A stretch of DNA of 64,000 bases from Owenia fusiformis (Eukaryota; Annelida; Polychaeta; Sabellida; Oweniidae): positions 9,628,218 through 9,692,217 of the forward strand of contig CAIIXF020000003.1 in assembly GCA_903813345.2 (NCBI GenBank), written 5' to 3'. Shown here piece after piece: positions 11,927-23,900 of the stretch. The translations under genes and the position numbers were made by a program. The notes beneath the pieces were generated by a model that ran no database searches, had not been told where the DNA came from, and saw nothing but the letters and a program-made list of their open reading frames with translations. The stretch's first letter is position 1. Every line of letters begins with the position of its first letter.

Positions 11927-13966
11927 ATGCAACGTGCTGTTCCTATTGCAAAAAATTTTGCCTCAGAATACAAGGTTTCTGTCATTGGCGATTCACTGGT
12001 AAAACTTTTACCAAACCACCATGGGTCAGAAGTACTTAGCTTTCCTGGTCGTTGTGTCACAGAAATTATGCACACAGTGCAATTTTCGAAAGTGGCCACG
12101 GAGAGCGATGTGCTTGTTATCCATGGTGGTGCAAATGACATATCTAATTTTAAAGATCCTCAATACATAGTTGATGACATCTTGGCTATGGCCTCGAAGG
12201 CAAAATTCTTGAACCCCAATGTAAAGATCTTCATCTCAGGGCAATTGCCCCGTGGTGAAGATCTTTATGGTGGGGTCAAGCCAAGAGAGGTCAGGTGTCA
12301 AAATGACATTTCAAAAACAGTCAATTTGGAATGCAGTACTAAATCAGAGTTTATTTATCTGGACCACTACTTTAAATTTTTGGACCAAAATTCGAACATC
12401 TTGCCAAATCTCTTTGCCCGTGATGGCCACCATTTACTTCCTGAAGGGTCTGATGTCCTTTACTCATCCATCATTTACCAGCTAACATTCCATTTGACTA
12501 GGTCCCGTCAAACACTTAAATCCAGACCCATAGCATTATCATCTCCGCCTAACTTAGAAAGTGTTGAAGATTTTCCAGCCCTTCCTGCTCCCATCTTGCC
12601 CACTCATCTTCACTTTACAACCCCTGTCAATACTTCATACAAACCAAAGGTAACCAACAAAAAGGTCCAGATGAATAAATTGAAATCTACAACTCAAAGG
12701 TCTAAAACAAAGTATAGGTACAACATTCACAAAACCAACATTTCAACATCATCCACTTCTATCACTGAATCCAACACATCATATTTCACAGAACGTGAGT
12801 GCCTTCATGCAACATGCAAATGGTCTGAGTGTAGGGCAGAGAGTCACATCATCTCAACATCAAATCCATTTGCTATTCTGACAGAATCACCTACACCAGA
12901 CACATACATATCTCATAGAAGTAATAGATCCAGAGGGGCTAGACGTAATCAAACTCATAAAAGAAAATCCAAACCTTCAAGAAGACATAAACACAAAAAA
13001 TCATGTGCACCCTCTGAACCTAGCACCACTGGCACTGATATTTCACCAAACACCACTCGCACTGACATTTCACCAAACACCACTGGCACTGACATTTCAA
13101 CAAACACCACTGGCACTGACATTTCACCAAACACCTCTGGCACTCACGTTTCAACAAACACCACTTGCACTGTCATTTCACCAAACACCACTGGCACTGA
13201 CATTCCATCAAACACCACTGGCACTGACATTTCACCAAACACCACTGGCAATGACATTCCATCAAACACAACTGGCACGGACATTTCACCAAACACCACT
13301 GGCACTGACATTTTACCAAACACCACTGGCACTGACATTTCACCAAACACCACTGGCACTGACATTCCATCAGACACTACTGGCACTGGTATTTCACCAA
13401 ACCCCACTGGCACTGACACTTTTCCATTTAGAGTAAAAGTAGGACTTATGTGCATTGATTTATCATTATCTAAAAATACATATTTTGCCAGAGATTTGAT
13501 TTCTCTTATAAAAGATTATATTTTTCTAAACACTGATTGTCGGGATTTTGATTTAACAAAAATGGCTTATTTAAGGGTCGAATGGGGTAAATGCTTTAGA
13601 AAACACGATGTTGTATGCATTTCTTCATTTTCTGAACTTGAGTTGATATTTTGGGGGAAAGGTGGAATGGATAAAAAGAAACAGTATAAGACTTTTCATG
13701 GGGATGAGAAATGTAAAGAATTTTGTACAATTTGTAATAAGAGAAGCAGCAAAATGGTTCATTTGTCATTTAAAGATAAAGAAAAAACTGATTTAATTTT
13801 AAAGGAATATCCTTATTTGACACAGTCTTCTTGTATTTGCAAAGCGTGTAACACACGTTTATTACGAATCACTTTAACTAAATCCAATTCTAAATCAGCT
13901 TCCCAANNNNNNNNNNNNNNNNNNNNNNNTGCTGTATTGAAACTGATATATTACTATTCCACATAA
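11927..13966 (+). CDS. Single-exon SGNH/GDSL-hydrolase-domain protein with Thr-rich repeats and Cys-rich tail
   Basis: The first true ATG is 11927; the frame is open upstream to a TTG at 11876. Residues 14-200 form an SGNH-hydrolase-like domain: VIGDSLVKLL (block I, Ser23), IHGGANDI (block III, Asn70) and DGHHLL (block V, Asp166 and His169), so the catalytic serine, asparagine, aspartate and histidine are all present. A basic Ser/Lys/Arg-rich linker follows, then 14 copies of a 9-residue unit (TGTDISPNT type). The C-terminal part has a C-x2-C (FCTICNK) and a later C-x-C-x2-C (CICKACN), perhaps a zinc-binding module. The frame runs into the assembly gap at 13907-13929, so the true C terminus is unknown. 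Esterase domains of this type occur in ORF1 of CR1-like LINEs, but no reverse transcriptase is present here. It may be a host gene, or a domesticated or stranded ORF1-like gene. The substrate is unknown. Confidence 0.6.
   Translation: MQRAVPIAKNFASEYKVSVIGDSLVKLLPNHHGSEVLSFPGRCVTEIMHTVQFSKVATESDVLVIHGGANDISNFKDPQYIVDDILAMASKAKFLNPNVKIFISGQLPRGEDLYGGVKPREVRCQNDISKTVNLECSTKSEFIYLDHYFKFLDQNSNILPNLFARDGHHLLPEGSDVLYSSIIYQLTFHLTRSRQTLKSRPIALSSPPNLESVEDFPALPAPILPTHLHFTTPVNTSYKPKVTNKKVQMNKLKSTTQRSKTKYRYNIHKTNISTSSTSITESNTSYFTERECLHATCKWSECRAESHIISTSNPFAILTESPTPDTYISHRSNRSRGARRNQTHKRKSKPSRRHKHKKSCAPSEPSTTGTDISPNTTRTDISPNTTGTDISTNTTGTDISPNTSGTHVSTNTTCTVISPNTTGTDIPSNTTGTDISPNTTGNDIPSNTTGTDISPNTTGTDILPNTTGTDISPNTTGTDIPSDTTGTGISPNPTGTDTFPFRVKVGLMCIDLSLSKNTYFARDLISLIKDYIFLNTDCRDFDLTKMAYLRVEWGKCFRKHDVVCISSFSELELIFWGKGGMDKKKQYKTFHGDEKCKEFCTICNKRSSKMVHLSFKDKEKTDLILKEYPYLTQSSCICKACNTRLLRITLTKSNSKSASQXXXXXXXXAVLKLIYYYST
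13021..13425 (+). repeat. In-frame 27-bp minisatellite inside the SGNH ORF
   Basis: There are 14 complete copies and one partial copy of a 27-bp unit (ACTGGCACTGACATTTCACC core), encoding Thr/Ser/Pro-rich 9-residue repeats. The unit is a multiple of three, so copy-number change keeps the frame. Variation is mostly conservative (ISPNT, IPSNT, ISTNT). The low stop density makes antisense and shifted frames appear open; those are shadows. Confidence 0.95.
13907..13929. other. Assembly gap (23 N)
   Basis: A run of 23 undetermined bases falls inside the open frame of the SGNH ORF. Any ORF crossing it is conditional on the true length of the gap. Confidence 1.
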
Positions 13967-14950
13967 TTTCAGGCTGTCTCTGTATTTCAGCTTCGTATCA
14001 AATCAGCCACAGTCACGATCTGTCTCATTAAGTTCTCATTAACTCCATTGCTATATTTATATGTGTCGCAAGTCAGCTTTCTATAAGTACAAGGTGGGCC
14101 CAATATAGCAATCTCTAGCCAAGAGTAATATGCATTACAAAACAAGTAATTGGACCAAACTTACAAGAACAGGTAGACAGCAGCCAGAGTTTTTATTGTC
14201 CAGTATCAAGTAGGAATGGAAGCGTTATTCAAGCTCGAAACTCCGTTGCCTAGCGTAGATTACTCATATTTTGAAGACTATAACTGCCAAGGAAACTTGA
14301 ATATTAACGTAATATTCGTAATGTCCATCTTCTAATGAACCTTATATAGAAATATTTTACTAAATTGTATGCCAGGCAATAGAGTTTCATGTTAATCCTC
14401 CTTGGTACTGTATCTATAAGTTTCTGGTGTAAAGCTGTGTATAATTACTGTTCACGTGCTGATATTGATCGCAGGCACAGAATAGTATTTTCAATACAAT
14501 ATTGGTTGTCGTACATTTAATTTTGAGTTGAACTTGATGAGTACAAAAAATTCTTTAATCCTGAGAGAAAGAATATGGAAACATGGAACTTGGTAATCAG
14601 TAATTATTTCATTCCTGGTAAATCTCGATAGTAACTTCCCTTTGATGGAGGAGTAAAAGTTCTTATTTTATTATCTTGATGTGATATTATGATCCTCTGA
14701 ATACAGTGTTCTAGACATTATCCATGTATCTTTTATTGATCAACCTGTACAAAAATCAACATGTCACTTATTAAAATATAAACATAAATAGGCCTATATG
14801 AAATCGATGCTCCAAATTCCAAGAATCCTAAACCTAAACCACATAGAATTATTGAATTGAATATTATTAGGAATTATCCAGTTTAAAAAATTCTGTATTA
14901 AATATAATAAATTTTCAAAAATGTTTCATTTCTGTTATGTTTCATTTTCA
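13967..14950. other. Noncoding sequence upstream of the first ZDHHC coding exon
   Basis: No exon, transposon end or tandem array was recognised. It ends in the acceptor TTTTCAG that precedes the first ZDHHC coding exon. Confidence 0.4.
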
Positions 14951-14962
14951 GGTTCCCAGAGG

Positions 14963-17900
14963 ATGGGTGCCGATGCCAAATTCCGGGCCACAAGTCGCAG
15001 CAATGGATGGGCCTGTCCTCCTCACCCCTTCCAGTTCATTGCCTGGGGGTGCATCTTGTATTTTGGCATCGTTTATTTCACATGTATCGTCCCTGGTTTT
15101 TTGACGGAATGGCAGCCTGCAGCGTATATTGTATCCTTTTAAAATATTTTTAGTAATCACGTTTATATATTAGTACATGTATTATGTATATTCAAGTATT
15201 TAGCTATTTCTGCATCTTTAATTGTGTAAAGTTCCCACTATCTCTTACATATTTATTTACCCTCATTCACCACTAACTATTCATCATTAATGATTACTGT
15301 CACATGTTTGAATTATACTAATTTATGTTAATTTATGAATCTAGTCACATTTTGATCAAAAATATTCAAAATTTCAAATTTTTCCACTCAGTAATTTTTT
15401 CTTGATATTTTTCAAGATTTTTACGTTTATTCCGAACTTAAAATTACCCCACATGATACATTTTATTTAATGCTAATTTATACAAATACATGTATATGCT
15501 AATTTATACAAATTTATGCTATTTTTATGTTAATTTATCCTTAACTCCAATCAGTCCTTAGGAGTTTTATTCTTCATACACATTGTGACGCACATCGCTG
15601 CGGTGTCAATCAACCCAGCAGATGATAACGTCATTGAACGATTTAGGACAAACAATAAAAAATTACCTGTGCTGGATCGACGGAAGCACAAACACGCCAT
15701 AGAGAATCAACATTGCTATATATGTGAAGTTGACGTGTAAGTTTATAATTTGTAAAAAATTATGGTATTTATGTTTTAAATAGAAAATACAGTGAAAACA
15801 ACAAGGGTTAAAGTACTGTTCATCTAAAGATATTTTGACACTACATTGCTTGATTGTTAAAATGAAGTTGGGTATGCCCTTACAAGGGAGATAAGTGCCA
15901 GTTCTTGTAACAGTGATTAAGATTACCTCGGAGCCAGTTTCTTGAAGAATGTTTATGTTTGATGATCATTGGCTGTGTCATAACAAATTAAAGTCAAACC
16001 ATTTTCTATATTCCAGAGGATCAAGGTCTAAACATTGCAGCGCTTGTAACAAATGTGTAGCAGATTTTGACCATCATTGTAAATGGTTGAATAATTGTGT
16101 AGGAGGGAAGAATTACAGGTAAGAATGATTTTTATTTTGTGGTGACATATTGTTAAAGTCCCCAACTATTTTTGTGAATGGTGCTCAGTAGCTGGTGGTA
16201 AGTGGCCACATCTGTAACAAATGGCAGGTGGTGACATTTTGCGCATTAATGCCTTGTTTATCTTACATTTTATACAGCCAATACCCCTAAGTCAAATCTT
16301 CGATCTATTTGGTCATGTTGGTACCCAGAGATATTTTCATCAGTTATATTTTTGGAAGTATTTTAAAGCACTGTAAATTGTTTGAGAAGTGTTCACATAG
16401 AGAGGTGTTAGCATTTAGACGTGTTACATTGAAAATGTATTGGGAGGGGTTCACATTGAGAGGTGTTCACATTGACAAGAGTTCACATTGAGAGGTGTTC
16501 ACACTGATATATGCCCTTAATTGTAGTATAACTGTTATCCATTTTTTACATTTTGTAGGTTGTTCATTGTGACGTTACTTGTGGCGTTCATCGGGTGCCT
16601 GCTTATATTTGGCCTATGCATATTCCAGTTTGTAGCCTATTACACAGACAAAGAGAATGGGCATCTTCTTAAACAGTATTCAGGTATAAATGAAGTAGAC
16701 TACTAATCTTTTGAATTCTACTTAAAGTGGATATTTCCTGAAGTGTAAAATTTTTTTTCCGAGACTTCTCCTGAGAAGGGTATTGCTTGCATGCCAACCA
16801 GGCCATTGGTCCATCTATCTTGAATATGAATTATAGAACATGCAGTTATACCATAAACTAGCTGTACTCTTGTAAATGGCCAATATATGCTTTATATTTT
16901 ACGTTTCAGATTTTAACAGTGCACATGCTGAAATCACAAACCTCACAGTGTTAGCTAACATGAATAACAGTACAGCAGGTCAGTATAGATGACGTTGTAG
17001 GCATACTTTAAAATGTGAAATAGAGTGGAATGGAGTGGATTTAGAAAGGAGTAAATTATAATTAAGTACATTAAACAGTCAACATTGCAACACATGAAAT
17101 TGTATATAAGTATATGGCTAGCTGTGGGGTGTGATGTGCCACTCAGAAGTACAGTTAAGTGGAGCACCTTAGAAGTGGAACACCTCTAGAAGTGGAACAA
17201 CTCTAGAAGTGGAGCACCTCTAGAAGTGGAACACCTCTAGAAATGGAACACCTCTAGAAGTGGAACAATTTTCAGAGTCCCAAAACTAGCTAACAGAGAT
17301 CACGGTAGACGTTCGCCATTCGCCAATTGCGAATTTTCGAAAGAGGTGGCGAAAAATATGTAAAGGTATTTCGCAGTTATGGCGAATTAGAGGTGTCACG
17401 GTTTCCCGATATTGGACCGAATTTCGGTCCAGATGCTTCGGTTCGGGACATGGGACAGAAAGGGTTAATATCGGTACATAGATTCCTTCACTAAAATGCA
17501 TAAAAACGTGTATAAATAGCGAGGAACACCTCCGATTTCGTTCTGAAATATTTTCACTTACCTCGTACCTAGATTACACTTCTTTGCATTGAAAAGTGTT
17601 ATTAACGGACCCGCGATTTCAGGTAGATGGTAATGCTTGTTCGTAAATTTCTTCATCGTCGTTCGCAAATCTAGTGCATTATCAGTATGCCGGATGTAGG
17701 AAAGAAATTGAAAAATCGAGCCGGCATCTTAGTCGAAAAAGTCGGCAGTTTGGAAGTATTTTGGGACTCCGATATCACAAGGTAAACGAATTGGTAATAT
17801 TACACCGTGCAGACTATGTGAAATGCCGATCACATTCGCGGCAGATGCTTTACATTCAATTTTAATGGACGTTTTTTTATTCCTGAATATGATTTTGAAA

Positions 17901-20900
17901 AGTGAAACTGAAAGTGAAACTGTCATCATCAGACATATCATCATTTTTAATGTTCTGTCCCGTCCCGTCCCGAAAGTAACGTGTTGAGACCATTTGTACC
18001 GTTCCGTACCATACCGAAATTTTCTTGGACCGTGACACCTCTATTGCGAATTCCCTTTTTTACGGTTTTTCAAAATGGCTAATTCATATTTTGGTTGGCT
18101 AAAAATATTTTGGAAGATTTAGCCACAATGGCTAACAAGTTTTTTCAACTATCGTGATCTCTGTAGCTAATATTAAATGAACCTCTATAAGTAGAACACC
18201 TCCCAAGAGGAACAGTTTTTAGAGAAACCAGATGTGATCCAGTTAAGCAGGTTTTACAGTATATGGCTGACTATTGGGTCACTCAGTATCCATGTGAAAA
18301 GTAACATCTGAATTCAGATTCTAATTTTCAGCAATTTATTTATATACTTTACTTTATTTTCAGCACCAGAGTTTAAACTATTATATTTATTGGTCCCGGA
18401 TGAGGCTTGGCTGTCAGTTCTGGGGGTCACAGCAATCTTGGTGCTTTCTGGGGCAATACTTTTAGGGCATCTTCTGATATTCCATGTATATCTGAGTAAG
18501 TTCAACATTTTAAGTTAAGCACATTATCCATCCTAAATGTTTTACACTTCCCTCCATAAGTTTGGCAATTGGAAGTTACAATAGTTTGGGAATTAATGAA
18601 AATTTTGAAGATTTTCTTTGCCAAACATAAACACGTTTAAGTTTCAGAGAAATATTTGAAAGTTCAAATTCAGAAAAATAGGTTTTTCATTTCTTCTTGC
18701 ACATGTATTTTGTAATTTTTGGGCTTTTTAGTTATTCATGTACTTTGGAATCTATTGAAATATTTTGTTTGATTTTCTTTGTAATTTGAATTGAATATAA
18801 CTAATTAAAAGAACTAAACAAATTGAACATTTTCAATGAATATAATTTTCACAATTATATATTGAAATTGCTTACAGTGTGCAAAGGGATGGGAACATAC
18901 GACTATATCGTTGAACAGAGAGCTGAAGCTGAAAAAGAGGCTCGCGATAAAGACATCGATCTTGAAGAACCGCAATATGAATATAATAGCAGACATAAAA
19001 AGGTATAAGACATTTGTGTAAATAAAAACAAAAATCAGCCAAAATGTAGACAAAAAATAAACGTTAATGAATGGTTTTCAATATATACCAATTCTGTATG
19101 TTCTTAGAATTTTCTGATTTCATGCTTTTCTCTGAATTCTTATTCCAAAGGAGGAATCACTGAGGGATTAACGGGCCGTGAGGTCATGCTCTAAGTCATG
19201 CAGAAAACTTGTATTGTCAAACGCTCCTTGAAAACTGTAAAATATTGTATAAGAAAAGCGTAAAATTGAGCATGATTTGAGTAAATGCTCAAGACAGATT
19301 TTGAGACCCCTTGTACACTTACATGATGTCATACTATGATGTCATTATGACATCACTTGGATTGAATCTCCTTTATTCCAGATTTGTTCTCTCCCCACAC
19401 TTAACGAGTCTCCTGAACTTTCCACCGCAACTTCTCCCAGCTCTATACCAATGGTTGACCTTGTTAACATAAAAAAAATTCAAAATGGCCATTGACCTAT
19501 CCATCATTATATATTTTTTTTATATGCATTCCTTTTTTTCAAAACATAATTCTTCTGAAGAAAAAAATTTAAAATGCCTTCTGATCTGACAAAACTTTTT
19601 TTTTCTTTTTTTATTTGTTTTATATTCATTTGATATTCAAAGTTTTTAAAAGTTTGTCTCTAAATCCTCTCATCACATCACCTTTTAGCATTTGCATTAT
19701 TTTAATGTTGATGAATTCTAAAAAAACATTATTGTTCTTCAAAAGTTTTTCCATGAAATTTCAAACAAGTTTTTAAAATGTCCCACGAGAAAATCCAAAT
19801 TCATAATATTCAAACTGTATTATCATTTTTTATGTAAGTTTAAAATACAATGAAGTGAAATACAATAAATATGCACAATATTTTAATATTGTATATATTG
19901 TTATATGTATAATGTACAACTTTGGTTGATTACATTTCATGATTTAATCAAAATTGAATATGTTAATATAAATCTCAAAACCATTAAGTACTAATTTATG
20001 TAAAAAAATCTTAAATGCCATTTCCTTGATGAAGAAACATTAAAAACACTTTCAAAACTGTAACCGATATATACCATTAGAAAGCAATCCCTAATTAATT
20101 ATCTACGAACATCTTAAATGGAGCACAACCAGAAGTTGGAAAAAACAAGGATGGTACGTTAATTTTATCTAAAGGCATGATCCCTATATAATTTTCATAT
20201 AAGGTTTTGATTTCCATATAAGGGTTTAATTCTGGTTTGATGTCCATATAAGGGATAATATAAGGATTTTGGTTTTTAGAGTTTTCGCTATTCTTAGGTA
20301 GGCAAAGTAGAAATAATGATTTAAGATTATTGTCTCTACCTCATCTACATTAAATCACAACTGCAATTTACTGTTATCTGATTGGTTCCTCAGCATGAAC
20401 CAATCTTAACACACAGACAATAGCGAAAACTTTTATCATACATGGTTATGGGCTTTTTTCACAAAACTGAGCCAAAATGAGAGGATTTGCAGGAAATGTT
20501 GAAAGTTTGAATACAAAGTTTGTAATGTATACAAATTCAAGAAAATTCGACATGACCATATAAAGGAATATTTTTTAGAATTGAAGAATTTCAAGACCCC
20601 TTATATACCCATCAATTATAAGTTCTTTTTATTTGCGACCCACTAGAGCAAAATTTTCTTTCAAGCTTTGGATTGATCTTTGGTTGCAAAAAGCACTTAA
20701 CTTATATCACAACATGATGACCATGTTTTAAAATGCAAGATAGAGTGGAAATGGGTGGAAATAGCAAGGAATAAAGTAAACAGGGATGTAATTAACACTC
20801 TAAATTGTATAGAAATGCAAGAAAACCAGACATTTCAATAAAATTTTTAGAGAGAAATTAGAGGAATTAGCAAGGAATAAAGTAAACAGGCATGAAGTGA

Positions 20901-23900
20901 AAACTCTAAATTGTAAAGAAATGGCAGAAAACCAGACATTTCATTCAAATCTTAGAGAGAAATGAGTGAAATTTGCATGAGCAGACGGACATTTTCTTAA
21001 CATGGGTAGAAATGAAATTGAGTAATATGAATGGTTGTTAATGAGTATAATAACCTTAGTGTAATGTGATGCTATTAAAAAAGAGGTGTTTAATCCATCC
21101 CTTGATTTTTGGGACCACTTATGCATCATGGTCTAGATTAATTGTGGCCATATGGCAATGTCAGTGCACTCTCCATGCAGGATTCTATTGTCATGTTCTA
21201 TCAAATTCTAGACCCTGTCATGGAGAGTGACATTGGATTCAATTTTGTAATATTTCGAATTCAATTTTCAACATTAAGAAATGAAGGACACAATTTTAAC
21301 ATAGGTGAAAGTCACAAATATTGCATTGCATGAATTAGTTATGTTTTCTATAGAATGAAATAGCACTTTTTGATTTTATGTGTTAACATCCTAGAACTTT
21401 AAAGGTAGAGCAATAACTTCAAACACACACATTGTAAATCAATAACTAACTGATTGAATTAAAAAGAATGAATTGCTGATCAATTTGTTCTAGGTTGAAC
21501 TATATACTTCAACTGTTTTAAGTGTTTGCTTTAACTGGTCTAATTGTATACCCTAACTGGTTCATACCTTTATACCTTGACTGGTTTAATTGTATACCTC
21601 ATCTGTTTTTTATATACCTCAACTGGTTCAATTGTTTACCTCATTTTTGTTAAATTGTATACCTCAGCTTGTTTAATTATATACCTCAGCTGGTTAATGC
21701 TTCAAGTGGTGTAATTGGTTATCCCATCTTACCCCATAAAGAATATCGAAGTTTCCATTTACAGTTGAGGTATAGAATTTACCCAGTTGACCCCTAAAGG
21801 AGTCAACAATCTTGTCATTCTTTTTGTGATGTGTAATTATATGCATAGTGTCGCATTGTGTAAAGAGGCATGCAGAAAATATCCAACTATATTTTACGAG
21901 GGGTGATCCAAAAGTCTTGGACGCCCCACTCTAACTTTGCTATTTTTTAATATAATTACATGAAACTTTCAGATAATAAAGATCAACATCTTAACAACTT
22001 TGTGTATAAGTTTCAGTAGAAAATAATATATTTTAGCTTCTTTTCTAAATATTTTTTAATACCGGGTCCCTGCCACCCGGAACGGTATTTAAATATAGCA
22101 AATCACGTCACAACTATTATAATATTGCATATACTTTAGGTGCAGGTGCACAACCTAACACCAGCCATGATATGAGAGAATTTTCGATTTTCAATCTGAG
22201 TGTCATCTGCCATCATCATCTTCACATATAAAGACCTACTTTTCAACATATTTTCCACGAATTTGAACTCATTTTTCATACCACTTTACCAATGAATGGA
22301 AGACATTTATGAAACCGCAATTGCTTATGTACTACAAATGCTGCTGGAGTTCTATTCTTAACCTCATCCAATGAGTAAAAAAAACATTTCAACCCTCCTT
22401 TCAACTTGGAGAAAAGGAAGAAAATCACACAGAGCCATATATAGATTGACATATCGTGCATATGGTAGCTGCTCAAGGTCAATAATAGTGAAAATATCTT
22501 GTAGTATTCTTTGTTCAACTTTGATTTCTTTCGTGTTCTGCATTTCAGCAGCCATCTTGCAGCAAAAATGATACCAGAATGAGGGTTGCCTGTCTGATGG
22601 CATTTTCTTAGAATTTGACATGTCAACCATTGTCATATGTGACATTATAATTAAAACACAATTAATTGGCTGCCAAGTAACAAAGGAAGTAAACTAACAT
22701 GGTTTAAGATTCAAAATTCAAAGAAATATAGTGGCCAAGGCTTGCGAAACAAGTGAAATGGCGGTTACATTTAAGGCTAAAAGTTGCCATGTGCGAATAC
22801 CGTTCCGGGTGGCAGGGTCCCTGTATTAAAAACTATCTAGAAAACTATATAAAATATATCATTTCTCCATGAAATTAATACACAAAGTAGTTAGGTTGTT
22901 GGTCTTTATTATTGTAAAGTTTAAAGTAATTTTATCAAAAACCAACAAAAATAGAGCAGGGCGTCCAAGACTTTTGGATCACCCCTCGTATATGCAGTGT
23001 TTTCATCAAGAATTTTCATCTAGTGCATGAAAAAGTTTCACTAAAAAAAATTTTTCTCATTAAGTGGCCAAGAGCCTTTTATAATGTCACCACCAGAAGT
23101 GGTGTCAAAAAACGGTAGGCTGTTTTTGGATGAAATACAAGCCTATGGTTTTATACTGGGTCTCTGCCATACAAATTGTAGCCCCCAATATTTTCATCGA
23201 GCCTTGGGATAAAAACACGGAGAACTCTTGTACTTCATTAAAAACACAGAGAACTCTTGTACTTTATTAAAAACACAGAGAACTCTTGTTCTTCATTAAA
23301 AACACAGAGAACTCTTGTACTTCATTAAAAACACAGAGAACTCTTGTACTTCATCAAAAACAAAGAGAACTCTTGTACTTCATTAAAAACACAGAGAACT
23401 CTTGTACTTCATTAAAAAAACAGAGAACTCTTGTACTTCATTAAAAACACAAAGAACTCTTGTACTTCATTAAAAACACAGAGAACTCTTGAACTTCATT
23501 AAAAACACAGAGAACTCTTGTTCTTCATTAAAAACACAAAGAACTCTTGTACTTCATTAAAAACACAGAGAACTCTTGTACTTCATTAAAAACACAGAGA
23601 ACTCTTGTTCTTCATTAAAAACACAGAGAACTCTTGTACTTCATTAAAAACACAGAGAACTCTTTTTCTTCATTTTCATGTTTTAGAGGCTGGTTCAGCA
23701 TGTCTGTAGAAATAAAGTAAATAGCCAGTATATATGTATTCACAGCTATATTAGTCAAAGTTAGGCGCACCCTGTATTTCATATATATTCACAGCTATAT
23801 TAGTCAAACTTAAGTGCACCCTGTATTTCTCGCAAGTATAGCACCATTTACAAAGTAATTGATCACCCTGTATATTGTACTTTTAATTGCACTTCCTATT

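Noticed and set aside
13005-13455. ORFs in other frames over the 27-bp repeat, some Cys-rich (13173-13370 minus)
   Set aside because: Shadows of the in-frame repeat. The regular Cys pattern comes only from the repeat unit.
23210-23680. CRISPR-like array of 29-bp repeats
   Set aside because: The repeats are contiguous with no spacers, and the host is an animal.
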